Positions 42,912-51,439 of a stretch of 64,000 nucleotides of DNA are shown here, piece by piece. Under the pieces are notes generated by a model, which was given only the letters and a program-made list of their open reading frames with translations, had not been told where the DNA came from and did not search any database. Origin of the DNA: Verrucomicrobiota bacterium (GTDB lineage Bacteria > Verrucomicrobiota > Verrucomicrobiia > Opitutales > Opitutaceae); the NCBI GenBank assembly GCA_963205455.1, contig CAUJJL010000045.1, positions 17,057 through 81,056 of the forward strand, in the 5' to 3' direction. The position numbers and the translations under genes are program-made. Numbering within the stretch: the stretch's first letter is position 1; each line of letters begins with the position of its first letter.

Positions 42912-44957
42912 ATGCGCGCGATCCCTCGTTTCCTGTTCGTGTTGATGTCGGTAATCGCCTGCGCGCAGGTCACAGCGGCAGACCGGCCCAATATCATTCT
43001 CATCCTCACCGACGATCTCGGTTATGGAGATCTCAGTTGTTTCGGTCAGGAGCGCTTCAGGACGCCCGCCCTGGACCGCATGTCAGCCGAAGGGGCGCGG
43101 CTCACCAACCATTATGCGGCCGCTCCCGTCTGCGCGCCGTCACGAGCTTCGCTGCTCCTCGGTGTCCATCAGGGTCACGCCAATGTTCGGGACAACCAGT
43201 TCGACAAGGCGCTTGAGGACAACCACACCCTCGCTACGGTGCTCCGGCGCGCGGGATATTCCACCGCTGCCATAGGCAAATGGGGACTCCATGGCCAGCC
43301 GGTTGGAGGTGGTCCCACCGGTGCGGACCCCAATACTCCGGCTCATCCGCTCAACCGAGGCTTCGATCATTTCTACGGGGTGCTCCGTCACATCGACGGA
43401 CACGAACACTACCCCAAGGAGGGGCTCTATTTTGCGGCAAAGGCTAAAGCCCGCGGTCCGGTTTTTGTTTGGGATGATCGGAACAATGTCACCTCGGGAT
43501 TGGATCGCTGCTACACGACGGACCTCTTCACCGCCCGCGCGAAGAAATTCATCCGCGAACACAACGCGACGACGCCCGCGCAACCGTTCTTTCTCTACCT
43601 CGCGTACGATACACCCCACGCCGTTCTCGAACTGCCGACGCAGGCCTACCCGAAAGGCGGCGGACTCAAGGGGGGGCTGCAATGGCTCGGCCAGCCCGGC
43701 CACATGATCAACACGGCCAGCGGCGTCATCGACTCCTGGACCGATCCGGAGCTTCTCTCCTCCAATAACGGCAAGGCATGGGGAGAGGTCTATCGACGCC
43801 AGGCGACCAGTGTACGCCGGATCGACGATGCGGTCGGCGACATTCTGAAGCTCCTCGCCGACCTCAAGATCGATTCAAAGACCCTCGTTGTTTTCACGTC
43901 CGACAACGGACCTGAAACGGAATCCATGCTGCCCGAGCCTTACACTCCCGAATTTTTCCGCAGCTACGGTCCCTTCGACGGCATCAAACGCGACCTCTGG
44001 GAAGGCGGCACCCGCGTGCCAACACTCGTGCGCTGGCCCGCTCACATTCCCGCGGGACAGGTCATCGCTGAGCCAAGCGCACAGTGGGACTGGCTGCCCA
44101 CCTTCGCAACGCTCGCGGGACTGCCCCCGCCCGCGCGGGCCGACGGCATTTCCCTCCTTCCCGTGCTTACCGGCGGACGCACCTCACCTTCGCCCCGGAC
44201 GCTTTATTTCGAGTATTTCGTCAATGGCACAACTCCCTCTTATGCCGATTTTGAAGCGGCGCACCGCGGTCGACGGCGCAATCAGATGCAGGCAGTTCGA
44301 TACGGCGACTTTGTTGGAGTTCGATACGATGTGAAGGCACCCGATGCTCCCTTTGAAATCTACAACGTGGTGAAGGATCCGAAGGAGACTACAAACCTCG
44401 CCAATGAATCGAACATGGCCGACCTGCAGACCCGCCTTCACGCCATCTCGCTCCGATCACGCCGCCCGGATTCGACCGCTCCCCGGCCCTACGATCGCGA
44501 ACTCGTGCCGGCCGTTGAGATCAAGACACCATCAGCCGGACTCAATTGGAAGGCCTGTGTCGGCAGCTTCCCGTGGGTGCCCGATTTCGCCGCGCTCGCA
44601 CCCACGGCCACCGGGCAAATAGCCCAACCCAACCTGAATGTTGCGGAGATGACCGACGCCTCGGGTGTGCTCTTCACCGGTTACCTCGAAGTCCCCGCTG
44701 ACGGCGACTATGTCTTTCAACTCAACACCAGCACTCGTGCGTCCCTGCGACTGCACGACGCCCTCGTGATCGACTGCGACTACGGCTATCGTTCCGGCAC
44801 CACAGTCACGGGCAGCGTCCACCTTGCTGCCGGACTGCATCCCGTCCGGCTGTCCTGCCTGCGCAATACCTCCGGGACATCACGGCTTGATCTCGAATGG
44901 AGCGGCCCGGGATTTGCGATGAGGAAGATTCCAAATTCGGCCTGGCGCGCGCCTTGA
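42912..44957 (+). CDS. Exported sulfatase fused to a PA14-type domain (array member 4)
   Basis: 681 residues from the ATG at 42912 (signal peptide about 1-23); an in-frame ATG at 42870 would add 14 residues. The sulfatase domain (about 25-530) has LTDDLGYGDLSCFG, formylglycine motif Cys74-Ala-Pro-Ser-Arg, AIGKWGL and TSDNGPE. The last 140 residues form a second domain with FTGYLEVPADGDYVFQL, RLHDALVI, and AAGLHPVRL, a PA14-like carbohydrate-binding fold. The extension makes it about 150 residues longer than the other sulfatases here. It may anchor the enzyme to its glycan. It is the last gene of the sulfatase array. Confidence 0.9.
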   Translation: MRAIPRFLFVLMSVIACAQVTAADRPNIILILTDDLGYGDLSCFGQERFRTPALDRMSAEGARLTNHYAAAPVCAPSRASLLLGVHQGHANVRDNQFDKALEDNHTLATVLRRAGYSTAAIGKWGLHGQPVGGGPTGADPNTPAHPLNRGFDHFYGVLRHIDGHEHYPKEGLYFAAKAKARGPVFVWDDRNNVTSGLDRCYTTDLFTARAKKFIREHNATTPAQPFFLYLAYDTPHAVLELPTQAYPKGGGLKGGLQWLGQPGHMINTASGVIDSWTDPELLSSNNGKAWGEVYRRQATSVRRIDDAVGDILKLLADLKIDSKTLVVFTSDNGPETESMLPEPYTPEFFRSYGPFDGIKRDLWEGGTRVPTLVRWPAHIPAGQVIAEPSAQWDWLPTFATLAGLPPPARADGISLLPVLTGGRTSPSPRTLYFEYFVNGTTPSYADFEAAHRGRRRNQMQAVRYGDFVGVRYDVKAPDAPFEIYNVVKDPKETTNLANESNMADLQTRLHAISLRSRRPDSTAPRPYDRELVPAVEIKTPSAGLNWKACVGSFPWVPDFAALAPTATGQIAQPNLNVAEMTDASGVLFTGYLEVPADGDYVFQLNTSTRASLRLHDALVIDCDYGYRSGTTVTGSVHLAAGLHPVRLSCLRNTSGTSRLDLEWSGPGFAMRKIPNSAWRAP

Positions 44958-45002
44958 GCGTGCTCCTTCTCCCTTGTTGCGCATGACCGCGACATCCGGA
45001 CT

Positions 45003-45458
45003 TCAGCCATTCGGGATGTCCGGCTCTACGACGTTGGCGAGTTGGACGAGGGAATCCTGCCATCCGAGGTAACACATCTCAGCGGGAATGACAGCGGGCA
45101 CTCCCGCCTGTTCAATGCTCACCTCGGTGCCGCATGAAACCTTTTTCAATGTCACGGTGACAGCCATCTCGCCCGGCAAATTCGCGTCATCAAATTTGTC
45201 GCTGTAGCGCACCTTTTCGCCCGGCACGAGTTCATGGTAATGACCGCCAAAGGAATGGCTCTGGCCGGTGCCGAAATTGGTGAACGACATGCGGAAGCCG
45301 CCGCCTACGCGGGGATCGAGCGAATGGACCTTGCAGGTGAAGCCGTAAGGTGGAAGCCATTTGGCAAGAGCATCGGCGTCGAGGAAGGCCTTGTAGATTT
45401 TTTCGGGGGTCGAACGGAACACACGGTGCAGTCGGATGGTATGGGACTTCGATGACAT
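45003..45458 (-). CDS. SRPBCC (AHSA1/START-like) family protein
   Basis: 151 residues. Visible family features are RVFRSTPEKIYKAFLD near residue 13, AKWLPPYGF near 33 and the closing GWQDSLVQLANVVE helix. This helix-grip fold binds hydrophobic ligands, and its members often sit beside DUF1428, DGPF and ArsR genes, as they do here. It is read from the minus strand and ends 45 bp from the end of the convergent sulfatase gene. Biochemical role unknown. Confidence 0.85.
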   Translation of the reverse strand: MSSKSHTIRLHRVFRSTPEKIYKAFLDADALAKWLPPYGFTCKVHSLDPRVGGGFRMSFTNFGTGQSHSFGGHYHELVPGEKVRYSDKFDDANLPGEMAVTVTLKKVSCGTEVSIEQAGVPAVIPAEMCYLGWQDSLVQLANVVEPDIPNG

Positions 45459-45603
45459 GGTGGGGGAAGGTTATGTAAGGGTTTATTTGTGTTTTCTCAC
45501 TCTCTCAACGATCGAGATCCCGTGTCTTGGACAGGGCATCCCACAGCGAAACTAAAGGCGCGGGCCGACACGGAGCCTGGACGGCAATTGCGCACCGCCC
45601 GGC

Positions 45604-45972
45604 TCAGGCTTCAACCATCACCTTGAAGCCTCCGTAGAGCATGCGCTTGCAGTCAAAGGGCATCTTCTTGGGGTCACACATCGCCGAGATGCGCGGGTCC
45701 TTCATGACAGCCGCGTTCACCTTGTCGCGATGCGCACGCGACTTGTACACGATGTAGGAAAAGACGACCGTTTCACCGGACTTCGTCCGGATGCCCTTTG
45801 GAAAAGGCAGCGCAAAGTCAGCGGCGGAAGACAGGTCTTCTCCAACACATTCCTTGTAATCGAGCGCACCATGATCGCGCCAGACCTTGCTGGCCACTTT
45901 CGCGATCGCGAAATACTGTTTCAGTTTCTGCTTGCGGACTGGAATCACGAATCCATCGACGTATTTGGGCAT
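45604..45972 (-). CDS. DUF1428-family protein
   Basis: 122 residues, full length for DUF1428 (ferredoxin-like alpha/beta, dimeric alpha-beta barrel type). YVDGFVIPVRKQ at the N-terminus, VVFSYIVYKSRAHRD in the middle, and MPFDCKRMLYGGF at the C-terminus match the family pattern. The function is not known. It lies between two SRPBCC genes on the minus strand (145 bp and 39 bp gaps), a common arrangement of small stress-related genes. Confidence 0.9.
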   Translation of the reverse strand: MPKYVDGFVIPVRKQKLKQYFAIAKVASKVWRDHGALDYKECVGEDLSSAADFALPFPKGIRTKSGETVVFSYIVYKSRAHRDKVNAAVMKDPRISAMCDPKKMPFDCKRMLYGGFKVMVEA

Positions 45973-46011
45973 GGGACAGGGGAGTTGAGGTTTTTGGGAT
46001 TGGAAAGTCAG

Positions 46012-46542
46012 CTACTTGGATTCGACGGCGGATTTGAGGTTGGCCAGGCCCTTCTCGAAATCGCTACCGATCATCTTGTCCATGCTCGTGAACACATTGA
46101 TGAGCTTGGCCATAAAACTGTTCGGACCTGACATTGTCCAAGTGACGAGTGTGCCGCTCCCTTCACGCCCAAACGTGAACTCGGTCACACAAGTCGACTC
46201 CCAGGGTTTGAGAAATTCGAGCCGGATCCGGATGAGTTCCGAAGGAAGGCTCGCGGCAATGGTCATGCGCCCGGACCCGACCTTCTTGTTGCCTTCCCAA
46301 CTATAAATGGAGCCCATGCCCGAGGCCGGCCCCTCAAAAGTGCGCTTGAGATTGGGATCCATCTTTTCCCAGGGAGACCAAGCCTGCCATCGGTGAAAAT
46401 CATTGATCTCCGAAAATACGGCCGAAGCCGGGGCAGCAAGTGTTGCGCTGCGGGTCACGCGAAACTCAGCAGGCTGAAAGGTGGCGAGCACCAGAATGAG
46501 GACGACGGTCGCAGCGAGGACGAGGAGGATAATCTTGATCAT
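46012..46542 (-). CDS. SRPBCC (polyketide cyclase-like) protein with N-terminal membrane helix
   Basis: 176 residues. An N-terminal hydrophobic helix (about 3-22) is followed by RSATLAAPASAVFSEINDF, WQAWSPWEKMDP and the late LVTWTMSGPN stretch, all typical of the SRPBCC/polyketide-cyclase-2 group. The final helix (KMIGSDFEKGLANLKS) closes the fold. It would present a ligand-binding domain at the membrane. First gene of the three-gene minus-strand group, diverging from the DGPF/sigma pair. Confidence 0.82.
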   Translation of the reverse strand: MIKIILLVLAATVVLILVLATFQPAEFRVTRSATLAAPASAVFSEINDFHRWQAWSPWEKMDPNLKRTFEGPASGMGSIYSWEGNKKVGSGRMTIAASLPSELIRIRLEFLKPWESTCVTEFTFGREGSGTLVTWTMSGPNSFMAKLINVFTSMDKMIGSDFEKGLANLKSAVESK

Positions 46543-46876
46543 GGGGAATGTGGGGGGGGGTGTTATCGTGGGAGTGTCTGGACCTGCAAAGCCCGGGCGG
46601 CAAGCGCCACTAGCCGGAGCATTGATCGATGCATGGTCATACGGTACATGGATTCAACGAAGGAGGATTCCCGTTTCGGACACGGAAATTGAAAAGGGTG
46701 ATGTGACGTGGTTGACTGGGCATACGCTCTCGCCGCGACTACCTCACCCAAACGATACATCCTTCCCCAGAACGGTTACCCAACAACGCACCCCAAACCT
46801 CACATGTCCGTGTCCAGAACCCCGGCCGCCGTTCGTTGAAGGTATGGCAAAACAACACAATTCATCCGATCCTCCC
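46543..46876. other. 334-bp divergent intergenic region
   Basis: It lies between the minus-strand SRPBCC group and the plus-strand DGPF/ECF pair and should hold both promoters. A run of eight or nine G residues sits at about 46550-46559, just upstream of the SRPBCC start. An in-frame ATG at 46844 could extend the DGPF protein by 11 residues. No hairpin or RNA gene was recognised. Confidence 0.5.
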
Positions 46877-47296
46877 ATGTCCTCCAAACCACTCCCCCAA
46901 CCCTACATGCTTTTTTTCCGCAATTCCGGTCCGGATACGCACGCGCACCTTTCAGCGGACCAGCGCCAGCAGTTGATCATCCGATGGAACGCCTGGTTCG
47001 AAGGGCTCGTTGCCGAGGGCAAGGCGACCGAAGGTCAGCCGCTCGAACTCGAAACGCGTGTCGTCTCGGGCGCAGGCGGCACCCGCGTGGTCGACGGTCC
47101 TTTTCCCGAGGCAAAGGAAGCCATAGGCGGGTACGTGAAATTGATGGTCAGCGGATTGGACGAAGCCACGGAGATCGCCCGGCGTCATCCGGGCCTCATC
47201 TACGGACTGATCATCGAAGTCCGCCAGATGATGCCCGCCTGCCATCTCGGCGTGAATGCCATGCCAAGCGGCTCGGACAGGGTAATCGCCCACTGA
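46877..47296 (+). CDS. YCII/DGPF-domain protein linked to an ECF sigma factor
   Basis: 139 residues from the ATG at 46877. The DGPF signature (DGPFPEAKEAIGGY, about residues 76-89) is intact, and YMLFFRNSG and the second-half GYVKLMVSGLDEATEIA match the dimeric ferredoxin-like fold. In ECF42 systems a DGPF gene typically accompanies the sigma factor and may be its regulator or effector; the sigma gene follows 71 bp downstream here. No active-site residue can be assigned. Confidence 0.88.
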   Translation: MSSKPLPQPYMLFFRNSGPDTHAHLSADQRQQLIIRWNAWFEGLVAEGKATEGQPLELETRVVSGAGGTRVVDGPFPEAKEAIGGYVKLMVSGLDEATEIARRHPGLIYGLIIEVRQMMPACHLGVNAMPSGSDRVIAH

Positions 47297-47366
47297 GCCC
47301 CAGAGATTGGGCCCGGTTGCTCATTGCCGCGATCAGCTCTGCGCGAATCCAAATTCGAACTCAACC

Positions 47367-48668
47367 ATGTCCGCACCGTCAGACGTTTCGGACCAGCGTC
47401 CCCCGCAGATTGTCGAGCATTTCTTCCGGCACGAAACCGGTCGCCTGCACGGCGCCTTGATCCGCATACTCGGTGTGCACAACCTGCCCCTTGCAGAGGA
47501 TATCGCTCAGGAAGCGATGCTGAGGGCGCTCCGGAGCTGGTCGATGGGAGGCATCCCACCCAATCCCTCCGCGTGGATCACGCAGGTGGCGATGAATCTG
47601 GCCCGGGACAATCTGCGACGCCATCGCATGGCCTCGGGAAAGGAACAGGCCATCATCACTCACCACGAGCAGACGATCGCCCCGCCTGCGGCATTCCCGG
47701 CGCATGCGGATCACGGGATCCAGGACGATGCGCTGCGACTCATGTTCGTCTGCTGTCACCCCTCGATCGCCCCGGACGCCCAGGTCATCCTTGCGCTCAA
47801 GGTGCTCTCCGGATTCGGCTCCGCGGAAATCGCCCGAGCCTTCCTTAGCACCGAGGCGGCAATTGAGAAACAATTGACCCGTGCCAAGGCACGCATCCAC
47901 GACGCCAAAATCGGATTCGAAATTCCGGAGGGCGAGAATCTCGCGCCGCGCGTGAACGGCGTACTCGCAGCCCTCTATCTGCTCTTCAACGAGGGCCACA
48001 GCGCGACCTCAGGCGATCACCTGTTGAGGGATGACCTCTGCCGCGAGGCGGTCCGACTCCTTTCCCTGCTTCTTGCGCATCCCGTCGGCCGAACGCCCCG
48101 TGCCCATGCCTTGATGGCGCTGATGCTGCTGACCGCAGCACGATTTCCATCGCGCCTCGACGATCAGGGTGCACTGCTCCTCCTTCACGATCAGAATCGT
48201 TCGAAATGGGATCGCACCATGATTGAGCAGGGCCTGATGCACCTGGTCCTCGCGGCAGAAGGCACGGATCTCAGCGAATTTCACCTTCAAGCCGGCATCG
48301 CCGCCATTCATTGCACCGCATCGGATTTCGCATCCACCGACTGGGCGCGCATTCTCCGTCACTACGACGCACTCCAGCGCATCAGGCCCTCACCCATCGT
48401 CGAATTGAACCGCGCCGTCGCAGTCGCCCATCTCCACGGCCCTGAAGCCGGACTCGACGCCCTCGCCCACATCGCGGATCGAAGGAAGATCGAGTCCTAT
48501 CATCTCTACCACGCGACACAGGGTGAACTGCACTGGCGCCTTGGAAACGCGCATGAGGCCGCGATCTGTTTCCGACGCGCCCTCGCGTTGGCCCAGGTAG
48601 GACCCGAGCAGGCCTACCTCACACGCAGGCTTCAGCGCACCGCGGAGAATTCGACACTGTCCGCGTGA
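47367..48668 (+). CDS. ECF sigma factor of the ECF42 type (with C-terminal TPR-like extension)
   Basis: 433 residues from the ATG at 47367; an in-frame ATG at 47307 is inside the region before any sigma homology. Region 2 (LAEDIAQEAMLRALRSW and AWITQVAMNLARDNLRR, about residues 38-85) and region 4 (KVLSGFGSAEIARAF, about 145-160) are clear. About 240 residues of helical, TPR-like sequence follow, far beyond the roughly 170-200 residues of ordinary ECF factors. That layout, plus the DGPF neighbour, is ECF42, which has no classical anti-sigma factor. It probably directs the DGPF gene and perhaps the SRPBCC and DUF1428 cluster. Confidence 0.9.
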   Translation: MSAPSDVSDQRPPQIVEHFFRHETGRLHGALIRILGVHNLPLAEDIAQEAMLRALRSWSMGGIPPNPSAWITQVAMNLARDNLRRHRMASGKEQAIITHHEQTIAPPAAFPAHADHGIQDDALRLMFVCCHPSIAPDAQVILALKVLSGFGSAEIARAFLSTEAAIEKQLTRAKARIHDAKIGFEIPEGENLAPRVNGVLAALYLLFNEGHSATSGDHLLRDDLCREAVRLLSLLLAHPVGRTPRAHALMALMLLTAARFPSRLDDQGALLLLHDQNRSKWDRTMIEQGLMHLVLAAEGTDLSEFHLQAGIAAIHCTASDFASTDWARILRHYDALQRIRPSPIVELNRAVAVAHLHGPEAGLDALAHIADRRKIESYHLYHATQGELHWRLGNAHEAAICFRRALALAQVGPEQAYLTRRLQRTAENSTLSA

Positions 48669-48782
48669 ATCAACTCACGACAGAGCGGGACTTGACCTGC
48701 ACGAACAAAAATTTCAAAGCGAGTGGCCGCCCGACCAGAGAATGGACTCCGCAGATTTCCAAGATTCACGCAGATGGGTTGT

Positions 48783-48812
48783 TTGGTGGATTGGTGGATT
48801 GGTGGATTGGTG
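48783..48812. repeat. 8-bp tandem repeat (TTGGTGGA, 3.75 copies)
   Basis: TTGGTGGA is repeated exactly at 48783, 48791 and 48799, and a partial copy starts at 48807. Such a tract is prone to slippage. It lies in the non-coding stretch after the sigma gene. Confidence 0.9.
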
Positions 48813-48947
48813 TTTGAACCGGCGTGCCTCTGGGCAATCTGCGGACGACCTTCCAATCAGAGACAAAGCGGATTTGAAAAAAAGCACAGTTGCGGGGCTG
48901 CCCAATGGCATCTCAGCCGACCTGACGATTGACATCTCAATCACCCT

Positions 48948-48975
48948 GGAGGGGCACGCATCGTCGTGCCCGGTT
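48948..48975. repeat. REP-like palindromic element
   Basis: GGGCACG (48952-48958), a 6-nt spacer and CGTGCCC (48965-48971) form a perfect inverted repeat, bordered by GGAG on the left and GG on the right. The same unit, inverted, occurs at 49523-49550, and related units form the array at 52641-52784. Confidence 0.75.
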
Positions 48976-49125
48976 TGAAAGCCACCGCACAGAACGCACA
49001 AGTGTTGTCAAACCAAGGAGCCCAGACCCGCCCAGAATCCAAAGCTCCCGCAAACATACTCGTGTCAAGAATCAAGACTCGACGTCATTTGCGGGAATGA
49101 TCCGGATCTGCGTTTCCGCAAATCC

Positions 49126-49443
49126 TCATTTGTTTGAAGGTTTATCGCGAAATTGCATTGGTCTGAGCTTGGCTGGATGCGTAGCAGGCTTAGGCTCAAA
49201 TGGGTTTTGTAGTGGATCGAAATCCATTCGAACCCGTCCTCCTGGCTTACCTTCAACTCGAGAAAGTTCCCATCCGTGAGCCCGGTAGAAGTTTAGAAAG
49301 TCGGTTCTAAAATCCTCTCCGGAGGTTTCCCATGCGAGCACCGCCCATTCGGATGGAATTCTGGCGGCTTTACCACGCACTTTCCAGTGAGGCTCGGGAC
49401 AGCCCGTAGGAACTATCAACTTTGGCAGGCCAATGCGTTTCAT
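49126..49443 (-). CDS. Small hypothetical protein
   Basis: 105 residues. It has a plausible folded core (EWAVLAWETSGEDFRTDF, then NFYRAHGWEL) and a proline-rich C-terminus, and no recognised family. It lies between two REP-like elements in opposite orientation (48948-48975 and 49523-49550). Its coding look is better than any other frame of the region, but with repeats on both sides it could be an uncharacterised or decayed gene. Confidence 0.4.
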   Translation of the reverse strand: MKRIGLPKLIVPTGCPEPHWKVRGKAARIPSEWAVLAWETSGEDFRTDFLNFYRAHGWELSRVEGKPGGRVRMDFDPLQNPFEPKPATHPAKLRPMQFRDKPSNK

Positions 49444-49522
49444 CCTTCACTCCGCTTCCGCCACCAAGCAATCCGCGAAATCTGCGGATCCCGATCTCCG
49501 GGATGCATAGTCCAATCGTTCG

Positions 49523-49550
49523 ACCCGGGCACGACGAAGCGTGCCCCTCC
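49523..49550. repeat. REP-like palindromic element (inverted copy)
   Basis: GGGCACG (49527-49533), ACGAAG and CGTGCCC (49540-49546), with CTCC on the right. It is the reverse complement of the unit at 48948-48975, with one spacer difference. Confidence 0.75.
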
Positions 49551-49605
49551 CATTTGAAGGAACGATCGGTCTTTACGCCAGCAATCGCGCTCACCGCGGA
49601 ACAGT

Positions 49606-50091
49606 TCATCCTTTTCGTGCGGCTTCGATCTTTGAGATATCGATCTTACCCATTTCCATCATTGCAGCAAAGGCACGTTTGGCTTCGGCACCTCCAGCGG
49701 CTATCGCCTGAAGGAGCACGCGCGGCGTGATCTGCCAGGACACTCCCCAGCGGTCCTTGCACCAGCCGCAGGCGCTTGCCTGCCCTCCATTGCCGACAAT
49801 CGCGTTCCAGTACCGATCCGTTTCCTCCTGGGTGTCGGTGGCAATCATGAAGGAAAAGGCTTCGCTTTGAGTGAACGCCGGTCCGCCATTGAGTCCCACG
49901 CAGGGAATGCCGAGGACCGTGAATTCCACCGTGATGATATCCCCTTCCTTGCCCGACGGATAATCCGCGGGCGCCTTGTGGACCGCGGTCACCTGGCTGT
50001 CGGGAAAGGTCGCTGCATAGAAGCGCGCCGCTTCGAGGGCCTCCTTGTCGTACCAGAGGCAGATTGTATTCCTGGGGATCGATTTATTCAT
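49606..50091 (-). CDS. PhnB-like / VOC-superfamily protein
   Basis: 161 residues from the ATG at 50091; an in-frame start at 50262 adds 57 residues that do not resemble the family. RNTICLWYDKEALEAARFYAATFPDS opens the glyoxalase-like fold. VEFTVLGIPCVGLNGGP, FSFMIATDT and WGVSWQITP are typical of PhnB-like (3-demethylubiquinone methyltransferase-like) proteins. Function unknown; it belongs to the local group of small stress-type genes (SRPBCC, DGPF, DUF1428). The C-terminus overlaps nothing. Confidence 0.85.
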   Translation of the reverse strand: MNKSIPRNTICLWYDKEALEAARFYAATFPDSQVTAVHKAPADYPSGKEGDIITVEFTVLGIPCVGLNGGPAFTQSEAFSFMIATDTQEETDRYWNAIVGNGGQASACGWCKDRWGVSWQITPRVLLQAIAAGGAEAKRAFAAMMEMGKIDISKIEAARKG

Positions 50092-50344
50092 GGGAGTCGA
50101 ATTTCGCAGGAACAATGGATGCGTTGCCTGCACATTCTCAACGAACAACCCCCTGCCAATCGGACACTTCACCCAGAGAATCCCTATCGGATCAATTGTC
50201 CCGTTCGCAATACCCCTGAGCGGGCACCGCCCCGACGCCGACGCTTGGACGCAGCAACCCATTCCCTGTGAGGGTCATCGCACAGCGATCACAATTCATG
50301 GATCTGCGAAGGCAGCGATGGACATGGGGTGAGGGTTTGGAGGT

Positions 50345-50908
50345 TCAGGAGAATTGCTTCCGAAGTCGCAGGTCATAGGCTGGCTGGAGTCGTGCATGGG
50401 TGGCCCAGAAGGGAGGTGTGCGGGAACCTTCAAGCAGCGCGATGAGCAGGGCGACATGGGTGTGCCAGCCCGAGGCGTAGTTGCTGAGATCCGGCAGGTC
50501 CTCCCCCTTGGCCCGGTGCGTGAGCACAAGTAGCACCTGCCTGCCCTGTGGCGTCAGTTCAAAGGTCACCTCGGAGTCGTCCCCGCCAAAGGTGAAGACA
50601 AGAACACGAGGCGGCTCACACCGAAGCACGCGGCCTTCAAAGGTCACTCCGGGATCGTGCACATGCCTGTATTTTTCCGGGGGCGTCTCCCCCGGTGCAA
50701 GGTTTGCATGGCGCATGGCAAACACGATCCTGCCCCCCTCGCGCAGCTCCGTCGTGCCGCCGCCAAACCAGCGCGCGCGCTTTTCGGGATCGGTCAGGTA
50801 TTCCCAGACACGTTCGATGGGACCAGGCAGGATGCGGACAAGGCGCACTTCGCCGCGCGCGGTGAATTCGCCGTAGGAGTTGTTGTCGTTGGGGGAGTTC
50901 GATTTCAT
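50345..50908 (-). CDS. SRPBCC (AHSA1-like) protein coupled to ArsR regulator
   Basis: 187 residues. RLVRILPGPIERVWEYLTDPEKRARWFGGG is the AHSA1 signature, with GGDDSEVTFELTPQG and the closing SNYASGWHTHVALL helix. Its ATG overlaps the stop of the upstream ArsR gene by 4 bp, so the pair is an operon. ArsR-SRPBCC pairs are common and the ArsR protein is likely to repress it. Ligand or function unknown. Confidence 0.88.
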   Translation of the reverse strand: MKSNSPNDNNSYGEFTARGEVRLVRILPGPIERVWEYLTDPEKRARWFGGGTTELREGGRIVFAMRHANLAPGETPPEKYRHVHDPGVTFEGRVLRCEPPRVLVFTFGGDDSEVTFELTPQGRQVLLVLTHRAKGEDLPDLSNYASGWHTHVALLIALLEGSRTPPFWATHARLQPAYDLRLRKQFS

Positions 50909-51234
50909 GGTTTGATTTTTCTTTTCGCGCGTTCGTCCTCGGCCCGCAGTTCGCGCTCAAGGGCATCGAGTCGGCGACTCCAGAAGGAGCGCGTCTTATC
51001 GAGCCAGGCACCGACCTGATCAAGTCCCTCGGGATTGAGGGACTGGATGCGCGTCTGTCCATCTGCCCTCGTCTTCACCAGTCCCGCCTCACGCAGCACA
51101 TTCAGATGCTGGGAAATGGCCGGGGCACTGATGTCGAACGCCTTCACCAGTTCTCCGGCCGTGCGGTCGCCTCTGGCAAGCAATTCGACAATCCGGCGGC
51201 GAGTGGGATCGGCAAGGGCTTCAAGGCTGAGCAT
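50905..51234 (-). CDS. ArsR-family transcriptional regulator
   Basis: 109 residues. The winged helix is evident: LADPTRRRIVELLARGDRTAGEL, then AFDISAPAISQHLNVLREAGLV, and RADGQTRIQSLNPEGL as the wing. No metal-binding Cys cluster of the SmtB/ArsR kind is seen (no ELCVCDL-type motif). It should repress its own operon through an AT-rich palindrome just upstream (51253-51273). It is the first gene of a two-gene operon with the SRPBCC protein. Confidence 0.92.
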   Translation of the reverse strand: MLSLEALADPTRRRIVELLARGDRTAGELVKAFDISAPAISQHLNVLREAGLVKTRADGQTRIQSLNPEGLDQVGAWLDKTRSFWSRRLDALERELRAEDERAKRKIKP

Positions 51235-51252
51235 GCCGCATACATTTCATGT

Positions 51253-51273
51253 GTTACTTAATTAAGCAATAAC
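51253..51273 (-). promoter_or_regulatory. Candidate ArsR operator
   Basis: CTTAATTAAG (51257-51266) is a perfect 10-bp palindrome with GTTA and TAAC at its outer sides, 19-39 bp upstream of the ArsR start. ArsR-SRPBCC operators are commonly AT-rich dyads of this kind. Confidence 0.45.
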
Positions 51274-51439
51274 TAAATTACAAGGATGCATGAACAACCG
51301 TCTGCCACTGTTTTGGGGAGAACGGTTCCGGTATCGATGCAGAATCTGGCCATTACCCGGATGGCTTGCCATGTCCCACTCCGGACTTTCTACTTTCCAG
51401 ACCACAAACATCAGCTCCTTCCCCACGCCGTCATTCTCC

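Larger units (their letters stand above)
48669..49125. other. 457-bp gap with simple and REP-like repeats
   Basis: No gene is supported. The stretch holds an 8-bp tandem repeat (48783-48812) and one REP-like palindrome (48948-48975). The frames that cross it are short and repeat-derived. Confidence 0.5.
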
